A stretch of 29,693 bases of DNA from JAOUEA01 sp035550775 (GTDB lineage Bacteria; Actinomycetota; UBA4738; HRBIN12), in contig DASZOO010000152.1 of NCBI GenBank assembly GCA_035550775.1, positions 1-29,693 of the forward strand. The letters run 5' to 3'. A program made the translations under genes and the position numbers. The notes beneath the pieces are model-generated. The model had not been told where the DNA came from, ran no database searches, and saw only the letters and a program-made list of their open reading frames with translations. Below, piece after piece: positions 1 through 6,114 of the stretch (within the stretch, counting starts at the first letter, position 1; every line of letters begins with the position of its first letter).

Positions 1-2
1 TC

Positions 3-98
3 GTCTGCGCGCGGCGATCGACCGCCTTCCTCTGGCCCGAGCACAACGGGTTCATCCGGTTCCGTAAGGAACGGCTCTACCGAGAGGAGGGACGATGA
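3..98 (+). CDS. C-terminal end of an unknown protein (truncated by window edge)
   Basis: The third forward frame is open from the window edge to a TGA at 96-98, and its third codon positions are almost all G or C, as in the real genes here. The encoded tail is rich in charged and aromatic residues (FLWPEHNGFIRFRKERLYRE). The stop overlaps the ATG of the next gene as ATGA, the usual sign of translational coupling, and the next gene's Shine-Dalgarno lies inside this frame. About 31 residues are visible, too few to name a family. The competing second frame stops at 65-67 and has weaker third-position bias. Confidence 0.55.
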   Translation, partial: VCARRSTAFLWPEHNGFIRFRKERLYREEGR

Positions 99-472
99 AG
101 AGGACATTGCTCGCGTTGGCGCTCGTCGCCGCGATCGCGACGCCGGCTCTGGGCGCTGGTCCCGTCACCCGCGACGGAGCCGACTACTCCGGTCTCCGAA
201 ACCCAGGCGGGTGTGAGGTCTTCAGGGAGAACGGCACCGAACTGCATGTCAAGTGCACGGCCGCCGTGGGAGCCACAGGCGCGGCGTTCGTCCGGTATCG
301 CTTCCTGAAGGACGTTGGCGGAGTGATCGGACCGGCAACCGTCTCGGCCGATCTTCGCGACGCGGCGGGATGTGCCTCCTATCGATGGATGGGCCCGATC
401 CGCACGCTGCGCATCATGGTCCCGTCCGGCTGCTACATCCACGTCCGGACGGTGACCTGGCAGCAACCCTGA
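95..472 (+). CDS. Small secreted protein with four cysteines
   Basis: This encodes a 125-residue protein with a classical Sec signal peptide: MKR, then a hydrophobic Leu/Ala stretch to about residue 20, and a likely cleavage after ALG. The mature part of about 105 residues has four cysteines (in GGCEVF, HVKCTA, AGCASY and SGCYIH), enough for two disulfides, consistent with an extracytoplasmic location. It ends in a beta-rich stretch (RTLRIMVPSGCYIHVRTVTW). The start is supported by GGAGG four bases upstream and by the ATGA overlap with the preceding frame. I do not recognise the family. A strong hairpin follows 27 bases after the stop, so this is probably the last gene of its unit. Confidence 0.85.
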   Translation: MKRTLLALALVAAIATPALGAGPVTRDGADYSGLRNPGGCEVFRENGTELHVKCTAAVGATGAAFVRYRFLKDVGGVIGPATVSADLRDAAGCASYRWMGPIRTLRIMVPSGCYIHVRTVTWQQP

Positions 473-499
473 CCGACCGCTCCATCGAGCTGCGTTGAC

Positions 500-525
500 C
501 GGCGGGCCGGGTGACCGGCCCGCCG
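500..525 (+). terminator. Terminator-like hairpin after the small secreted protein
   Basis: Perfect 11-bp stem CGGCGGGCCGG (500-510) and CCGGCCCGCCG (515-525) with a GTGA loop. There is no long T run after it (TTCG), as is common in GC-rich actinobacteria. From 526 to about 660 I see no gene; the stretch leads to the Shine-Dalgarno of the gene at 679. Confidence 0.7.
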
Positions 526-678
526 TTCGATGCACCGCCCGCGCCACGCTGACCACCTCCTCGTCGGCGCGCCTCGAACCCTCCGGCCCTCCCCTGACGG
601 CCCTCGGTCAACGGGCCGAACAGCTCTGCCGGATGCCTGCGACGCAGACGATGCTGGCATCGAAGAGGAGGTCTTCCC

Positions 679-1413
679 ATGAGAACCGAGCAGCGTCCGA
701 CCCAGCCTCCGATCCGTTCCCCGATCGGCACGGTGCCGGGCACACGGCAGCGCCGGTGGGTGTGGGTCGCCGCGATCGTGGCGTCCGCAGCCCTCGCCGG
801 GGGTGCGGTGTTCGCATGGCAGCTGGCCGCCCGTGAGAGCGACGTCGCGGCCGTCACGATGGAGCGTGATGCTGCCCTCGCCCGACTCGATCGCCTGACC
901 GATCGAGTCGCCGACCTTCGGGCCGAGCTGAGCGACCTTGCGGCCGGCCGGCTCGAGATCCGCCGCGAGCTCCGGCGAGCTCAGGCACGGCTCGAGTCGA
1001 TGTTGGGACCGGCGCTTCCCGACGGCCGGCACTTCGGCCGCCTCGTCGCGGTCGGTGCGTCGCAGGAACCGCCGAGGCTCGTGATCGACATCGAGCAGTG
1101 GTTCACCGGGGAGGAGGCGGCCGAGGCCGCGATCGAGGACGGCGTCCTGCCGCCCGGCGCGACCGCGATCGAGAACGACTTCTACATCCGCAACGAGGAT
1201 CCGCGGTGGCGAATGCTCGAGGTCGACCCGGCGACGACCGTGTCGCTGACCACCTATCCGTACGGCGATATCGACGACCCGATGGTGGTCTCCCTGACCA
1301 GGTTCGGGGAGCTCTACCACTCGACCGAGGACGGCCTGCTGCGGCTGTTCCCCTACTGGATCACGGTCCGCGACGGCACCGTTGTCCAGATCGAGGAGCA
1401 GTTCATCCCGTAG
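679..1413 (+). CDS. Membrane-anchored coiled-coil protein of unknown function
   Basis: A 244-residue protein with a cytoplasmic basic N-terminus, one transmembrane helix at about residues 28-48, a heptad-like Leu/Arg/Glu coiled coil at about 55-110, and a globular C-terminal domain (about 115-244) that should lie outside the membrane. The C-terminal domain has a conserved look (FYIRNEDPRWRMLEVDP, then FPYWITVRDGTVVQIEEQFIP), which I associate with uncharacterised actinobacterial exported proteins; no enzymatic motif is visible. The start is set by GAGGAGG about 7 bases upstream of ATG 679. It is apparently monocistronic, flanked by hairpins on both sides. Function unknown. Confidence 0.85.
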   Translation: MRTEQRPTQPPIRSPIGTVPGTRQRRWVWVAAIVASAALAGGAVFAWQLAARESDVAAVTMERDAALARLDRLTDRVADLRAELSDLAAGRLEIRRELRRAQARLESMLGPALPDGRHFGRLVAVGASQEPPRLVIDIEQWFTGEEAAEAAIEDGVLPPGATAIENDFYIRNEDPRWRMLEVDPATTVSLTTYPYGDIDDPMVVSLTRFGELYHSTEDGLLRLFPYWITVRDGTVVQIEEQFIP

Positions 1414-1655
1414 CGGGGGCTGATCTCCCGCTCAGGTCGCGCGCGGCACGCAACCGAGGGATGTGCCGGCGCGTTCCAGCGGGCGACCTGGTTGGCGCAC
1501 CCGGCCGGGTCGTCGCCGAGCTTGATCTGACGATCGTCCACCGGCCCGGAGTAGATGCCCCGCGAATCCAGCTTTCCGGTGCGACGATCCAGCACGGCCA
1601 GGCGATCTCGGGCCTCCTTTCGTGACGGTGGGAGGTTCAAAGGCCGGGGTTGCAC
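1353..1655 (-). CDS. Possible small protein or gene remnant in the largest gap
   Basis: A 100-codon minus-strand frame from GTG 1655 to TAG 1353 whose third positions are mostly G/C, especially between codons for KEARDRLAVLDRRTGKL and NQVARWNAPAHP. This is as coding-like as neighbouring real genes and unusual for a random frame. The translation reads like a folded protein (LDRRTGKLDSRGIYSGPVDD) but I cannot name it. Against it: its 3' end lies antisense to the last 60 bases of the gene at 679, no good Shine-Dalgarno precedes the GTG, and the AAAGGAGG (minus strand, 1620-1613) lies inside the frame. It may be a decayed gene. Confidence 0.3.
   Translation of the reverse strand: MQPRPLNLPPSRKEARDRLAVLDRRTGKLDSRGIYSGPVDDRQIKLGDDPAGCANQVARWNAPAHPSVACRARPEREISPRYGMNCSSIWTTVPSRTVIQ
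1412..1432 (+). terminator. Hairpin at the stop of the coiled-coil gene
   Basis: Stem AGCGGG (1412-1417) with CCCGCT (1427-1432) and a 9-nt loop. The left arm begins within the TAG stop. There is no T tract. It could terminate the gene at 679. Confidence 0.4.
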
Positions 1656-1735
1656 CGGATGTCAATCGCGCATCGGAAGCGCATCCGCGCGCTCGGAGGA
1701 TGGCGAACTTCCCCCGAGATTCCGGGGTTAGGACG

Positions 1736-1764
1736 TTGCCGTTATCCCTCGGACGGGGTACAAC
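1736..1764 (+). promoter_or_regulatory. Candidate sigma-70-type promoter for the Gly/Pro-rich membrane protein
   Basis: TTGCCG (1736-1741), a 17-nt spacer, then TACAAC (1759-1764). It sits in a locally A/T-richer patch about 75 bases upstream of the start at 1840, which would give a leader of about 68 nt. Confidence 0.4.
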
Positions 1765-1774
1765 ACATGTAGGT

Positions 1775-1822
1775 CTGCGGAAGCCGATCCGACCGAATAG
1801 AACACGGCGCTTCCCCCCGCAG
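1775..1822 (+). other. Structured 5' leader hairpin
   Basis: CTGCGG (1775-1780) pairs with CCGCAG (1817-1822) and AAGC (1781-1784) pairs with GCTT (1809-1812), separated by a one-sided internal loop of Cs. The hairpin would occupy nearly the whole 5' end of the transcript from the promoter at 1736-1764 and ends just before the GAGGTG Shine-Dalgarno at 1830-1835. It does not match any riboswitch consensus I know. Confidence 0.4.
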
Positions 1823-1839
1823 CGGACATGAGGTGCCAC

Positions 1840-2577
1840 ATGTCGACCACAGACCTCAACATCCTCGCCGACGCGGTGACCTTCGCCGTGCTCGTGTCGG
1901 TCGGCGGTCTCGTCGTGTACGCCATCGCCCGATCGACGTGGAGGCGACATGCCTTGCGCCACAGCCTGAAGGTCGGGCTCTCGGTGGGAGCGGTCGTCAC
2001 GATCGCCGTGCTCGGCGTGGCGCTGTGGCCCGCCGCCCGTGAGGGCGTGAACACCGCCGCCGGCGTCGATCTCAACGAGCGTGGCGACGCGATCATCCCG
2101 CCCGATGAACAGGATCCGCCCGATCCCGAGCCCAACCTCGACCACGCGGCGGTCTCGGATCGGTCGACCGGTGTCGGCGGCGTTGCGGCGGCGGGCAAGG
2201 GAGGGGACAAGGGCCCGTCTCCGTCGCCGAGCCCCCAGAACCAGGCCGTCCAGGGCGGCGGAGGTCAGGGAGGCAGCTCCGGCGGGAACGGATCGGGCGG
2301 CAGCTCGGGAGGAGGCTCGGGAGGCAGTGGCGGCTCCGGCGGCGGCGGCTCGGGAGGCGGCGGGGGAGGCTCATCCCCGCCACCGACCCCCCCACCCCCG
2401 ACATCACCTTCACCCTCGCCTGACCCTCCGCCGCCACCGCCCGACGACCCGACGGACCCCCCGACGGACCCCCCGACGGACCCCCCGAACGAGGACCCCA
2501 CGCCCGTGGAGGAAGCCCCGACGCTGCCTGAGATCCTCGATGGGCTGCTCGGTCCGCTCGGATCTCGCCAGGCCTGA
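1840..2577 (+). CDS. Membrane protein with Gly/Ser- and Pro-rich low-complexity tail
   Basis: A 245-residue protein with two N-terminal transmembrane helices (about residues 8-30 and 43-63) separated by a basic loop (RSTWRRHALRHSLK), then an acidic Pro-rich linker, a Gly/Ser tract at about 136-175, a Pro/Ser/Asp tract at about 176-220 with DPPT repeats, and a short C-terminal segment (APTLPEILDGLLGPLG). Both ends of the helical hairpin should face the same side, so the tail could extend through the wall or stay inside. ATG 1840 is preferred over the in-frame ATG 1828 because GAGGTG lies 4 bases upstream of it. Arg-rich reading frames in other phases here are shadows of the low-complexity DNA. 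Function unknown; the tail resembles linkers of wall-spanning or matrix proteins only in composition. Confidence 0.75.
   Translation: MSTTDLNILADAVTFAVLVSVGGLVVYAIARSTWRRHALRHSLKVGLSVGAVVTIAVLGVALWPAAREGVNTAAGVDLNERGDAIIPPDEQDPPDPEPNLDHAAVSDRSTGVGGVAAAGKGGDKGPSPSPSPQNQAVQGGGGQGGSSGGNGSGGSSGGGSGGSGGSGGGGSGGGGGGSSPPPTPPPPTSPSPSPDPPPPPPDDPTDPPTDPPTDPPNEDPTPVEEAPTLPEILDGLLGPLGSRQA
2451..2486 (+). repeat. Three perfect 12-bp tandem repeats encoding Asp-Pro-Pro-Thr
   Basis: The unit GACGGACCCCCC occurs three times head to tail inside the Pro-rich tail. The copies are identical at DNA level, not only at protein level, which points to slippage-type expansion. Confidence 0.9.
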
Positions 2578-2581
2578 TCCG

Positions 2582-2596
2582 GGCCTGATCCAGGCC
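2582..2596 (+). terminator. Short hairpin after the Gly/Pro-rich gene
   Basis: GGCCTG (2582-2587) and CAGGCC (2591-2596) with a 3-nt loop, five bases after the TGA stop. The decamer GGCCTGATCC also occurs at 2571-2580, over the stop codon. Weak terminator candidate. Confidence 0.35.
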
Positions 2597-2636
2597 GGCT
2601 CGACACTCCCGCCGGCCGTCGGATCCCACCGGTTCG

Positions 2637-2642
2637 TAGACT
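2637..2642 (+). promoter_or_regulatory. -10 box of a leaderless glbO promoter
   Basis: TAGACT ends six bases before the GTG start at 2649, so transcription should begin at or next to the start codon. No Shine-Dalgarno is present. The same geometry recurs elsewhere in the window. Confidence 0.55.
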
Positions 2643-2648
2643 CGTGTC

Positions 2649-3038
2649 GTGAGCGATCGTTCGGTCACGTTGTACGAGGCAGCCGGCGGCATGGCGTTCT
2701 TCGAAGCGCTCGTCGATCGCTTCTACGAGGGCGTGGCCGACGATCCCGTGCTGCTTCGGCTCTACCCCGAACCCGCCGACCTGGCGCCGGCCCGCCGTCG
2801 CCTCACGCTGTTCCTCGCCCAGTACTGGGGAGGGCCAACGACCTACAGCCGGGAACGGGGTCACCCCCGGCTCAGGATGCGCCACGCTCCCTTCGCGATC
2901 GGGGGCGAGGAGCGCGATCGATGGCTCGTGCACATGCGGGCCGCGGTCGCATCGCTCGACCCTCCCGACGAGATCGCCCGTGCGCTCGAAGAGTATTTCG
3001 ACATGGCCGCCGAGAGCATGCGGAACCAACCCGCGTAG
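2649..3038 (+). CDS. glbO: Group II truncated hemoglobin (GlbO/trHbO)
   Basis: A 129-residue globin of the 2-over-2 fold, the usual length. It binds heme and is expected to bind O2 and take part in oxygen, NO or peroxide chemistry, often near the membrane in mycobacteria. Key positions are visible: B10 Tyr26, CD1 Tyr39 (LRLYPE), proximal F8 His79 in RMRHAPFAIG, and G8 Trp92 in ERDRWLVHM, the tryptophan that marks group II. The stretch from FLAQYWGGPTTYS through GHPRLRMRHAPF is very close to Mycobacterium GlbO as I remember it. The GTG start has no Shine-Dalgarno but a -10 box six bases upstream, so the mRNA is probably leaderless. It converges on the permease gene with one base between the stops. 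Confidence 0.95.
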   Translation: MSDRSVTLYEAAGGMAFFEALVDRFYEGVADDPVLLRLYPEPADLAPARRRLTLFLAQYWGGPTTYSRERGHPRLRMRHAPFAIGGEERDRWLVHMRAAVASLDPPDEIARALEEYFDMAAESMRNQPA

Positions 3039-3039
3039 C

Positions 3040-4011
3040 TCACGTGTATCGCACGCGCGGGTCCAGCGCCGCATAGGCCACGTCGACGATCAGGTTCGCG
3101 ATCGCGATGAACAGCGCGCCCAGCACCGTCACGCCCATGACCATCGGGAAGTCCTGTCGCGCGATCGAGTCGACGGCGAGCGATCCGATCCCCGGAAGAC
3201 CGAACAATGCTTCGGTGATGAACAGCCCGCCGAGCAGCGTGCCGAGGTCCAGGCCGAGCATCGTCACGATCGGGGTGAGGGCTCCTCGCAAGCCGTGTCG
3301 ACCGATCACGGTCCGTTCGGGCAGGCCCTTGGCGCGCGCCGTGCGGATGTAGTCCTCGCTCATCGTCTCGATCACGTTGGAGCGCGTCATCCGGGCGTAG
3401 ATCGCTGCGTACCCGATCGCGACGGTGATCCACGGCAGGATGAACGAACCGCTGAGGATCGCGGCGGGCACGCTCTCACCGATCTCGAGACCGCTGGAAG
3501 GTGCCCATCCCAGCTGGAACCAGAAGACGTACAGCAGCAGCTGGCCGAGCCAGAACACGGGCATCGACACACCGACGATCGCGAGGAACATGGCCAACCG
3601 GCTCGCCGGGGAACGCCGTTTGACGCCGGCCAGCACCCCGACCGGGATGCCGATCAGCAGCCACACCGTCGCGGCGCCCACGGCGAGCGTGGCAGTCACC
3701 GGCAGCCGGCGGGCGATCTCCTCCTTCACGGCGACGAAGTTGCCGTACGAGTAGTACACGTCCTCGGAAAGGAACAGTCCCGGCCACGGGATCAGCCCCT
3801 TCGCGAAGCGTGCGTACTGCACGTAGAGCGGGCGATCGAGGCCGAACGCGCGGCGGGCGTTCTCGATCTGCTCCGGCGTCGACGTCTTGCCCGTGGCCCT
3901 CCGGGCGGGATCGCCCGCGGGCAGCTTCACGAAGATCAGGAACGTGAGCAGCGACACCATCAAGAGCACGAGCACCATGAACAGCACGCGCCGCACGAGG
4001 TACCGGAGCAT
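3040..4011 (-). CDS. ABC transporter permease, DppB/OppB family (orphan)
   Basis: A 323-residue inner-membrane permease of the peptide/nickel uptake type. It has the family N-terminus (MLRYLVRRVLFMVLVLLMV, then LPAGDP), about six transmembrane helices, and the ATPase-contact loop DYIRTARAKGLPERTVIGRHGLRGALTP. It normally pairs with a DppC/OppC permease, two ATPases and a binding lipoprotein. None of these is nearby, so this copy would need partners encoded elsewhere. The start is taken at ATG 4011, where GGGGGA is correctly spaced; the reading frame extends to 4122 but that part overlaps the SURF1 end and has no membrane-protein character. It is the last gene of the leftward SDR-SURF1-permease run, separated from SURF1 by 101 bases holding an inverted repeat. 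Substrate unknown. Confidence 0.9.
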   Translation of the reverse strand: MLRYLVRRVLFMVLVLLMVSLLTFLIFVKLPAGDPARRATGKTSTPEQIENARRAFGLDRPLYVQYARFAKGLIPWPGLFLSEDVYYSYGNFVAVKEEIARRLPVTATLAVGAATVWLLIGIPVGVLAGVKRRSPASRLAMFLAIVGVSMPVFWLGQLLLYVFWFQLGWAPSSGLEIGESVPAAILSGSFILPWITVAIGYAAIYARMTRSNVIETMSEDYIRTARAKGLPERTVIGRHGLRGALTPIVTMLGLDLGTLLGGLFITEALFGLPGIGSLAVDSIARQDFPMVMGVTVLGALFIAIANLIVDVAYAALDPRVRYT

Positions 4012-4050
4012 CGTCCCCCAGCCTAGGGGCACATAGGCCGGTGGGCTCCA

Positions 4051-4098
4051 GGTTCCTTGCTCCGGAACGGAAGATGCGTCGAGAAGGGGCAAGGAACC
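4051..4098. repeat. Perfect 10-bp inverted repeat between SURF1 and the permease
   Basis: GGTTCCTTGC (4051-4060) and GCAAGGAACC (4089-4098), 28 bases apart. It fills the gap between the SURF1 stop and the permease start. It could be a regulator's operator for the permease or a transcript hairpin that uncouples it from SURF1. No T run follows on the minus strand. Confidence 0.7.
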
Positions 4099-4112
4099 GA
4101 TACCGGGGACGT

Positions 4113-4871
4113 TCATCCACACGGAGGGCCGGTCGAGCCGCTTTCCCGCGATCCGTGGTCACCCATCTCGCGACGCATCAGGACGACGTAGCCCACCGCG
4201 GCGATCGCCGCGAACGCGAACCACTGGAGCGCGTAGTTGAGGTGTGATCCCTCGGTGAGGTCGGGAAGGGGGGCGGGCACGGGCAGGTCGCCGGCCGGCG
4301 GCGACTGCGACCGGAGCTGCAGGAGCCACGGCACGAGCTCGTACGGCACGTCGCGAGCGATCGCCTCGAGGTCGGCGCTCCGAACGGTGGTGACGCGGTC
4401 CTCGCCCGGCGCCACGTCGCCCGCCCCGCCCGGCTGACCCGCGAACAGCGGGCCCTCGACCTCCACCCGGCCGGCCGGTGGGGCGGCGGCCGCGACCGGA
4501 GGGGCGTCCATCTCGAACGGTACCCAGCCCCGGTCCACGACGATCGCCGAGCCGTCCGCCAGCACGAGCGGGGTCAGCACGTGGTTGCCCGAACGACCGT
4601 CGAGCGTGCGGCCGTACAGGATCACCTCGTATCGGGTGTCGTAGCGACCCGTGGCGATCGCGCGCCGGTAGGCGAGCGCTTCGCCTTCGTCCAGCAGCCC
4701 GTCGAGCGGGCGTGGCGGGGCGGCGAGCCCCGCCGCATAGCGGGCGTTGAAGTCCCGGCGGCCCTCCAGACGGTCGAGCTGCCACAGGCCGAGCCGTACG
4801 CACACGGCGACCACCACGAGCGCGAACACGGTGAGGCCGATGACTCGAGGCCGGGACACGGAACGGAACAC
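4113..4871 (-). CDS. SURF1 family cytochrome oxidase biogenesis protein
   Basis: A 252-residue inner-membrane protein with the SURF1 layout: one N-terminal helix (about 9-29) running into LGLWQLDRLEGRRDFN, an extracytoplasmic domain with GNHVLTPLVLADGSAIVVDRGWVP, and a C-terminal helix opening with HLNYALQWFAFAAIAAVGY. The family assists assembly of heme-copper oxidases, probably heme a insertion. The GTG start lies three bases after the SDR stop, with GGAGGTGAAGG just upstream, so the two genes are co-translated. A basic, polar tail of about 18 residues follows the last helix. No oxidase subunit or heme A synthase gene is in the window, which is unusual for SURF1. Confidence 0.92.
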   Translation of the reverse strand: MFRSVSRPRVIGLTVFALVVVAVCVRLGLWQLDRLEGRRDFNARYAAGLAAPPRPLDGLLDEGEALAYRRAIATGRYDTRYEVILYGRTLDGRSGNHVLTPLVLADGSAIVVDRGWVPFEMDAPPVAAAAPPAGRVEVEGPLFAGQPGGAGDVAPGEDRVTTVRSADLEAIARDVPYELVPWLLQLRSQSPPAGDLPVPAPLPDLTEGSHLNYALQWFAFAAIAAVGYVVLMRREMGDHGSRESGSTGPPCG

Positions 4872-4874
4872 GGG

Positions 4875-5654
4875 CTAGGAGCCCTTCACCTCCTGGATCG
4901 TGTTGCCTCCGTCGACCACGATCGATTGGCCCGTGAGATAGCTCGCACGGTCGCACGCCAGGAACGCGACGACCTCGGCGATCTCCTCGGGCCTGCCGGA
5001 GCGGCCGAGCGGCGTGTGCCGGCCGGCCGCGGCTTCCTCGGGAAGCTGCGAGCCCGAGGCGATCCATCCGGGCGCGACCGAGTTCGCCGTGATGCCGTGG
5101 GGGCCGAGCTCGAGGGCGAGGCCGCGCATCAGACCGTCCATCGCCGCCTTGGCCGTTCCGTAGCCGGCCGAGCCGGCGATCGCCGCGACCGGGCCGGTCA
5201 CCGACGACACCATGACGATGCGTCCCCATCGGCGGCTCACCATGCCCGCGACGAGGGGCCGCGTGACGTTGTAGGCCGTCTGCAGGTTGAGAGCGAGGTC
5301 GAGGTCCCAGTCCGCGTCGTCGAGGTCCATGAACACGCCGCCGATCTGGGACGCCATGCCGACGTTGACCATGCCGGCGTTGTTGACGACGATGTCGACC
5401 CTGCCGAACAGTTCCAGCGCGCCCTCGACCATCGCGCGCGCTTGGTCGCGGTCGGTGAGATCGGCGACGAACCCGGCCGCCTCGGCCCCGTCGTCGTGCA
5501 GTTCCGCGGCGCGGTCCTCGATCCGGTCGGTCGTCGAGGTGACCGCGACGGCCGCACCTTCCCGAGCCAGTGCCTTCGCACACGCGTGACCGATGCCGGT
5601 CGGGCTGCCCGCCCCGGTGACCAACGCGACCCGCCCGTCGACCTCGCCCCGCAC
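4875..5654 (-). CDS. Short-chain dehydrogenase/reductase (FabG-like)
   Basis: A 259-residue classical SDR. It shows the nucleotide-binding glycine motif TGAGSPTGIG (13-22, with a two-residue insertion relative to the common TGxxxGIG), NNAG (91-94), Asn123, Ser150/151, Tyr165 and Lys169 in YGTAK, and the C-terminal YLTGQSIVVDGG. It would reduce a keto group or oxidise an alcohol with NAD(P)(H) in the cytosol; the substrate cannot be read from sequence. 3-oxoacyl-ACP reductase is possible but many SDRs share these motifs. The GTG start has a TAGTCT -10 box six bases upstream and so is probably leaderless. It is the first gene of the unit with SURF1. Confidence 0.92.
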   Translation of the reverse strand: MRGEVDGRVALVTGAGSPTGIGHACAKALAREGAAVAVTSTTDRIEDRAAELHDDGAEAAGFVADLTDRDQARAMVEGALELFGRVDIVVNNAGMVNVGMASQIGGVFMDLDDADWDLDLALNLQTAYNVTRPLVAGMVSRRWGRIVMVSSVTGPVAAIAGSAGYGTAKAAMDGLMRGLALELGPHGITANSVAPGWIASGSQLPEEAAAGRHTPLGRSGRPEEIAEVVAFLACDRASYLTGQSIVVDGGNTIQEVKGS

Positions 5655-5660
5655 GAGGTC

Positions 5661-5666
5661 AGACTA
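5661..5666 (-). promoter_or_regulatory. -10 box of a leaderless promoter for the SDR gene
   Basis: On the minus strand TAGTCT lies six bases before the GTG at 5654, the same spacing as at glbO. There is no good Shine-Dalgarno in the six bases between. Confidence 0.55.
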
Positions 5667-5785
5667 CCCGGCGCTCAACCCGCGGGGGCATCCGAGCCGA
5701 TACCCCAGGGGAAGACGGGCGTGAGAGGACCGACCGGAAGATCCGGGCGTTCCTGCGTCCATCCCGATACGAGAGGGGTTCCCGC

Positions 5786-5977
5786 ATGATCCTGCGGCTG
5801 TACGCGAAAGCCCAGGTCTGGCGTGCGGCGATCAGCGACCGGGTGCTGGAGGACCGGGGCGCGACCGCCGTGGAATACGCGCTGATGCTGGCCTTGATCT
5901 TCATGGTCATCATCGCGGCGGTGACCTTCATGGGGCAGGCGACGAACGAGTCGTTCGAGAAGGTCGAGTTCCCGTAG
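5786..5977 (+). CDS. Flp/Fap-type pilin subunit
   Basis: A 63-residue type IVb pilin precursor. The basic leader ends at Gly25, and the mature N-terminus would be ATAVEYALMLALIFMVIIAA, with glutamate at +5 (Glu30) followed by tyrosine, the Flp signature; a prepilin peptidase of the TadV/CpaA type would cut after Gly25. The hydrophobic helix spans about 27-50. The leader is longer than in many Flp pilins. The start has GAGAGGGG upstream of ATG. No Tad/Cpa assembly genes are in the window, so this is an orphan pilin that must use machinery encoded elsewhere or serve as a small membrane protein. A strong hairpin follows. Confidence 0.9.
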   Translation: MILRLYAKAQVWRAAISDRVLEDRGATAVEYALMLALIFMVIIAAVTFMGQATNESFEKVEFP

Positions 5978-5985
5978 CCGGCCGT

Positions 5986-6024
5986 GACCGGCGCCGGCGG
6001 CGAGGCGGGTCGCCGGCGCCGGTC
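5986..6024 (+). terminator. Strong hairpin after the pilin gene
   Basis: Perfect 14-bp stem GACCGGCGCCGGCG (5986-5999) and CGCCGGCGCCGGTC (6011-6024) with an 11-nt loop, nine bases after the pilin stop. There is no T run. It probably ends or protects an abundant short mRNA. Confidence 0.75.
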
Positions 6025-6099
6025 GGGCGTGTCTCCGTCCGGCTGGGTGCGGGCCGAGGGACCCGGGATGGGGCCACCTGTGAGATGGCCGGCATCCGC

Positions 6100-6105
6100 T
6101 AGGCT
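6100..6105 (+). promoter_or_regulatory. -10 box upstream of the zinc-ribbon gene
   Basis: TAGGCT ends nine bases before ATG 6115, with no Shine-Dalgarno between, so the transcript should have a leader of only two or three bases. Confidence 0.5.
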
Positions 6106-6114
6106 TCGCCTGCG

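Noticed and set aside
1660..1830. Riboswitch (c-di-GMP, c-di-AMP, SAM or cobalamin type) in the gap before the Gly/Pro-rich gene
   Set aside because: A hairpin is present, but none of the consensus cores that I know can be matched, so only a structured leader is claimed.
2081..3076. Long Arg- and Gly-rich frames on both strands over the low-complexity region
   Set aside because: They are out-of-phase readings of the Gly/Pro-rich gene and glbO; composition is typical of shadows in GC-rich DNA.
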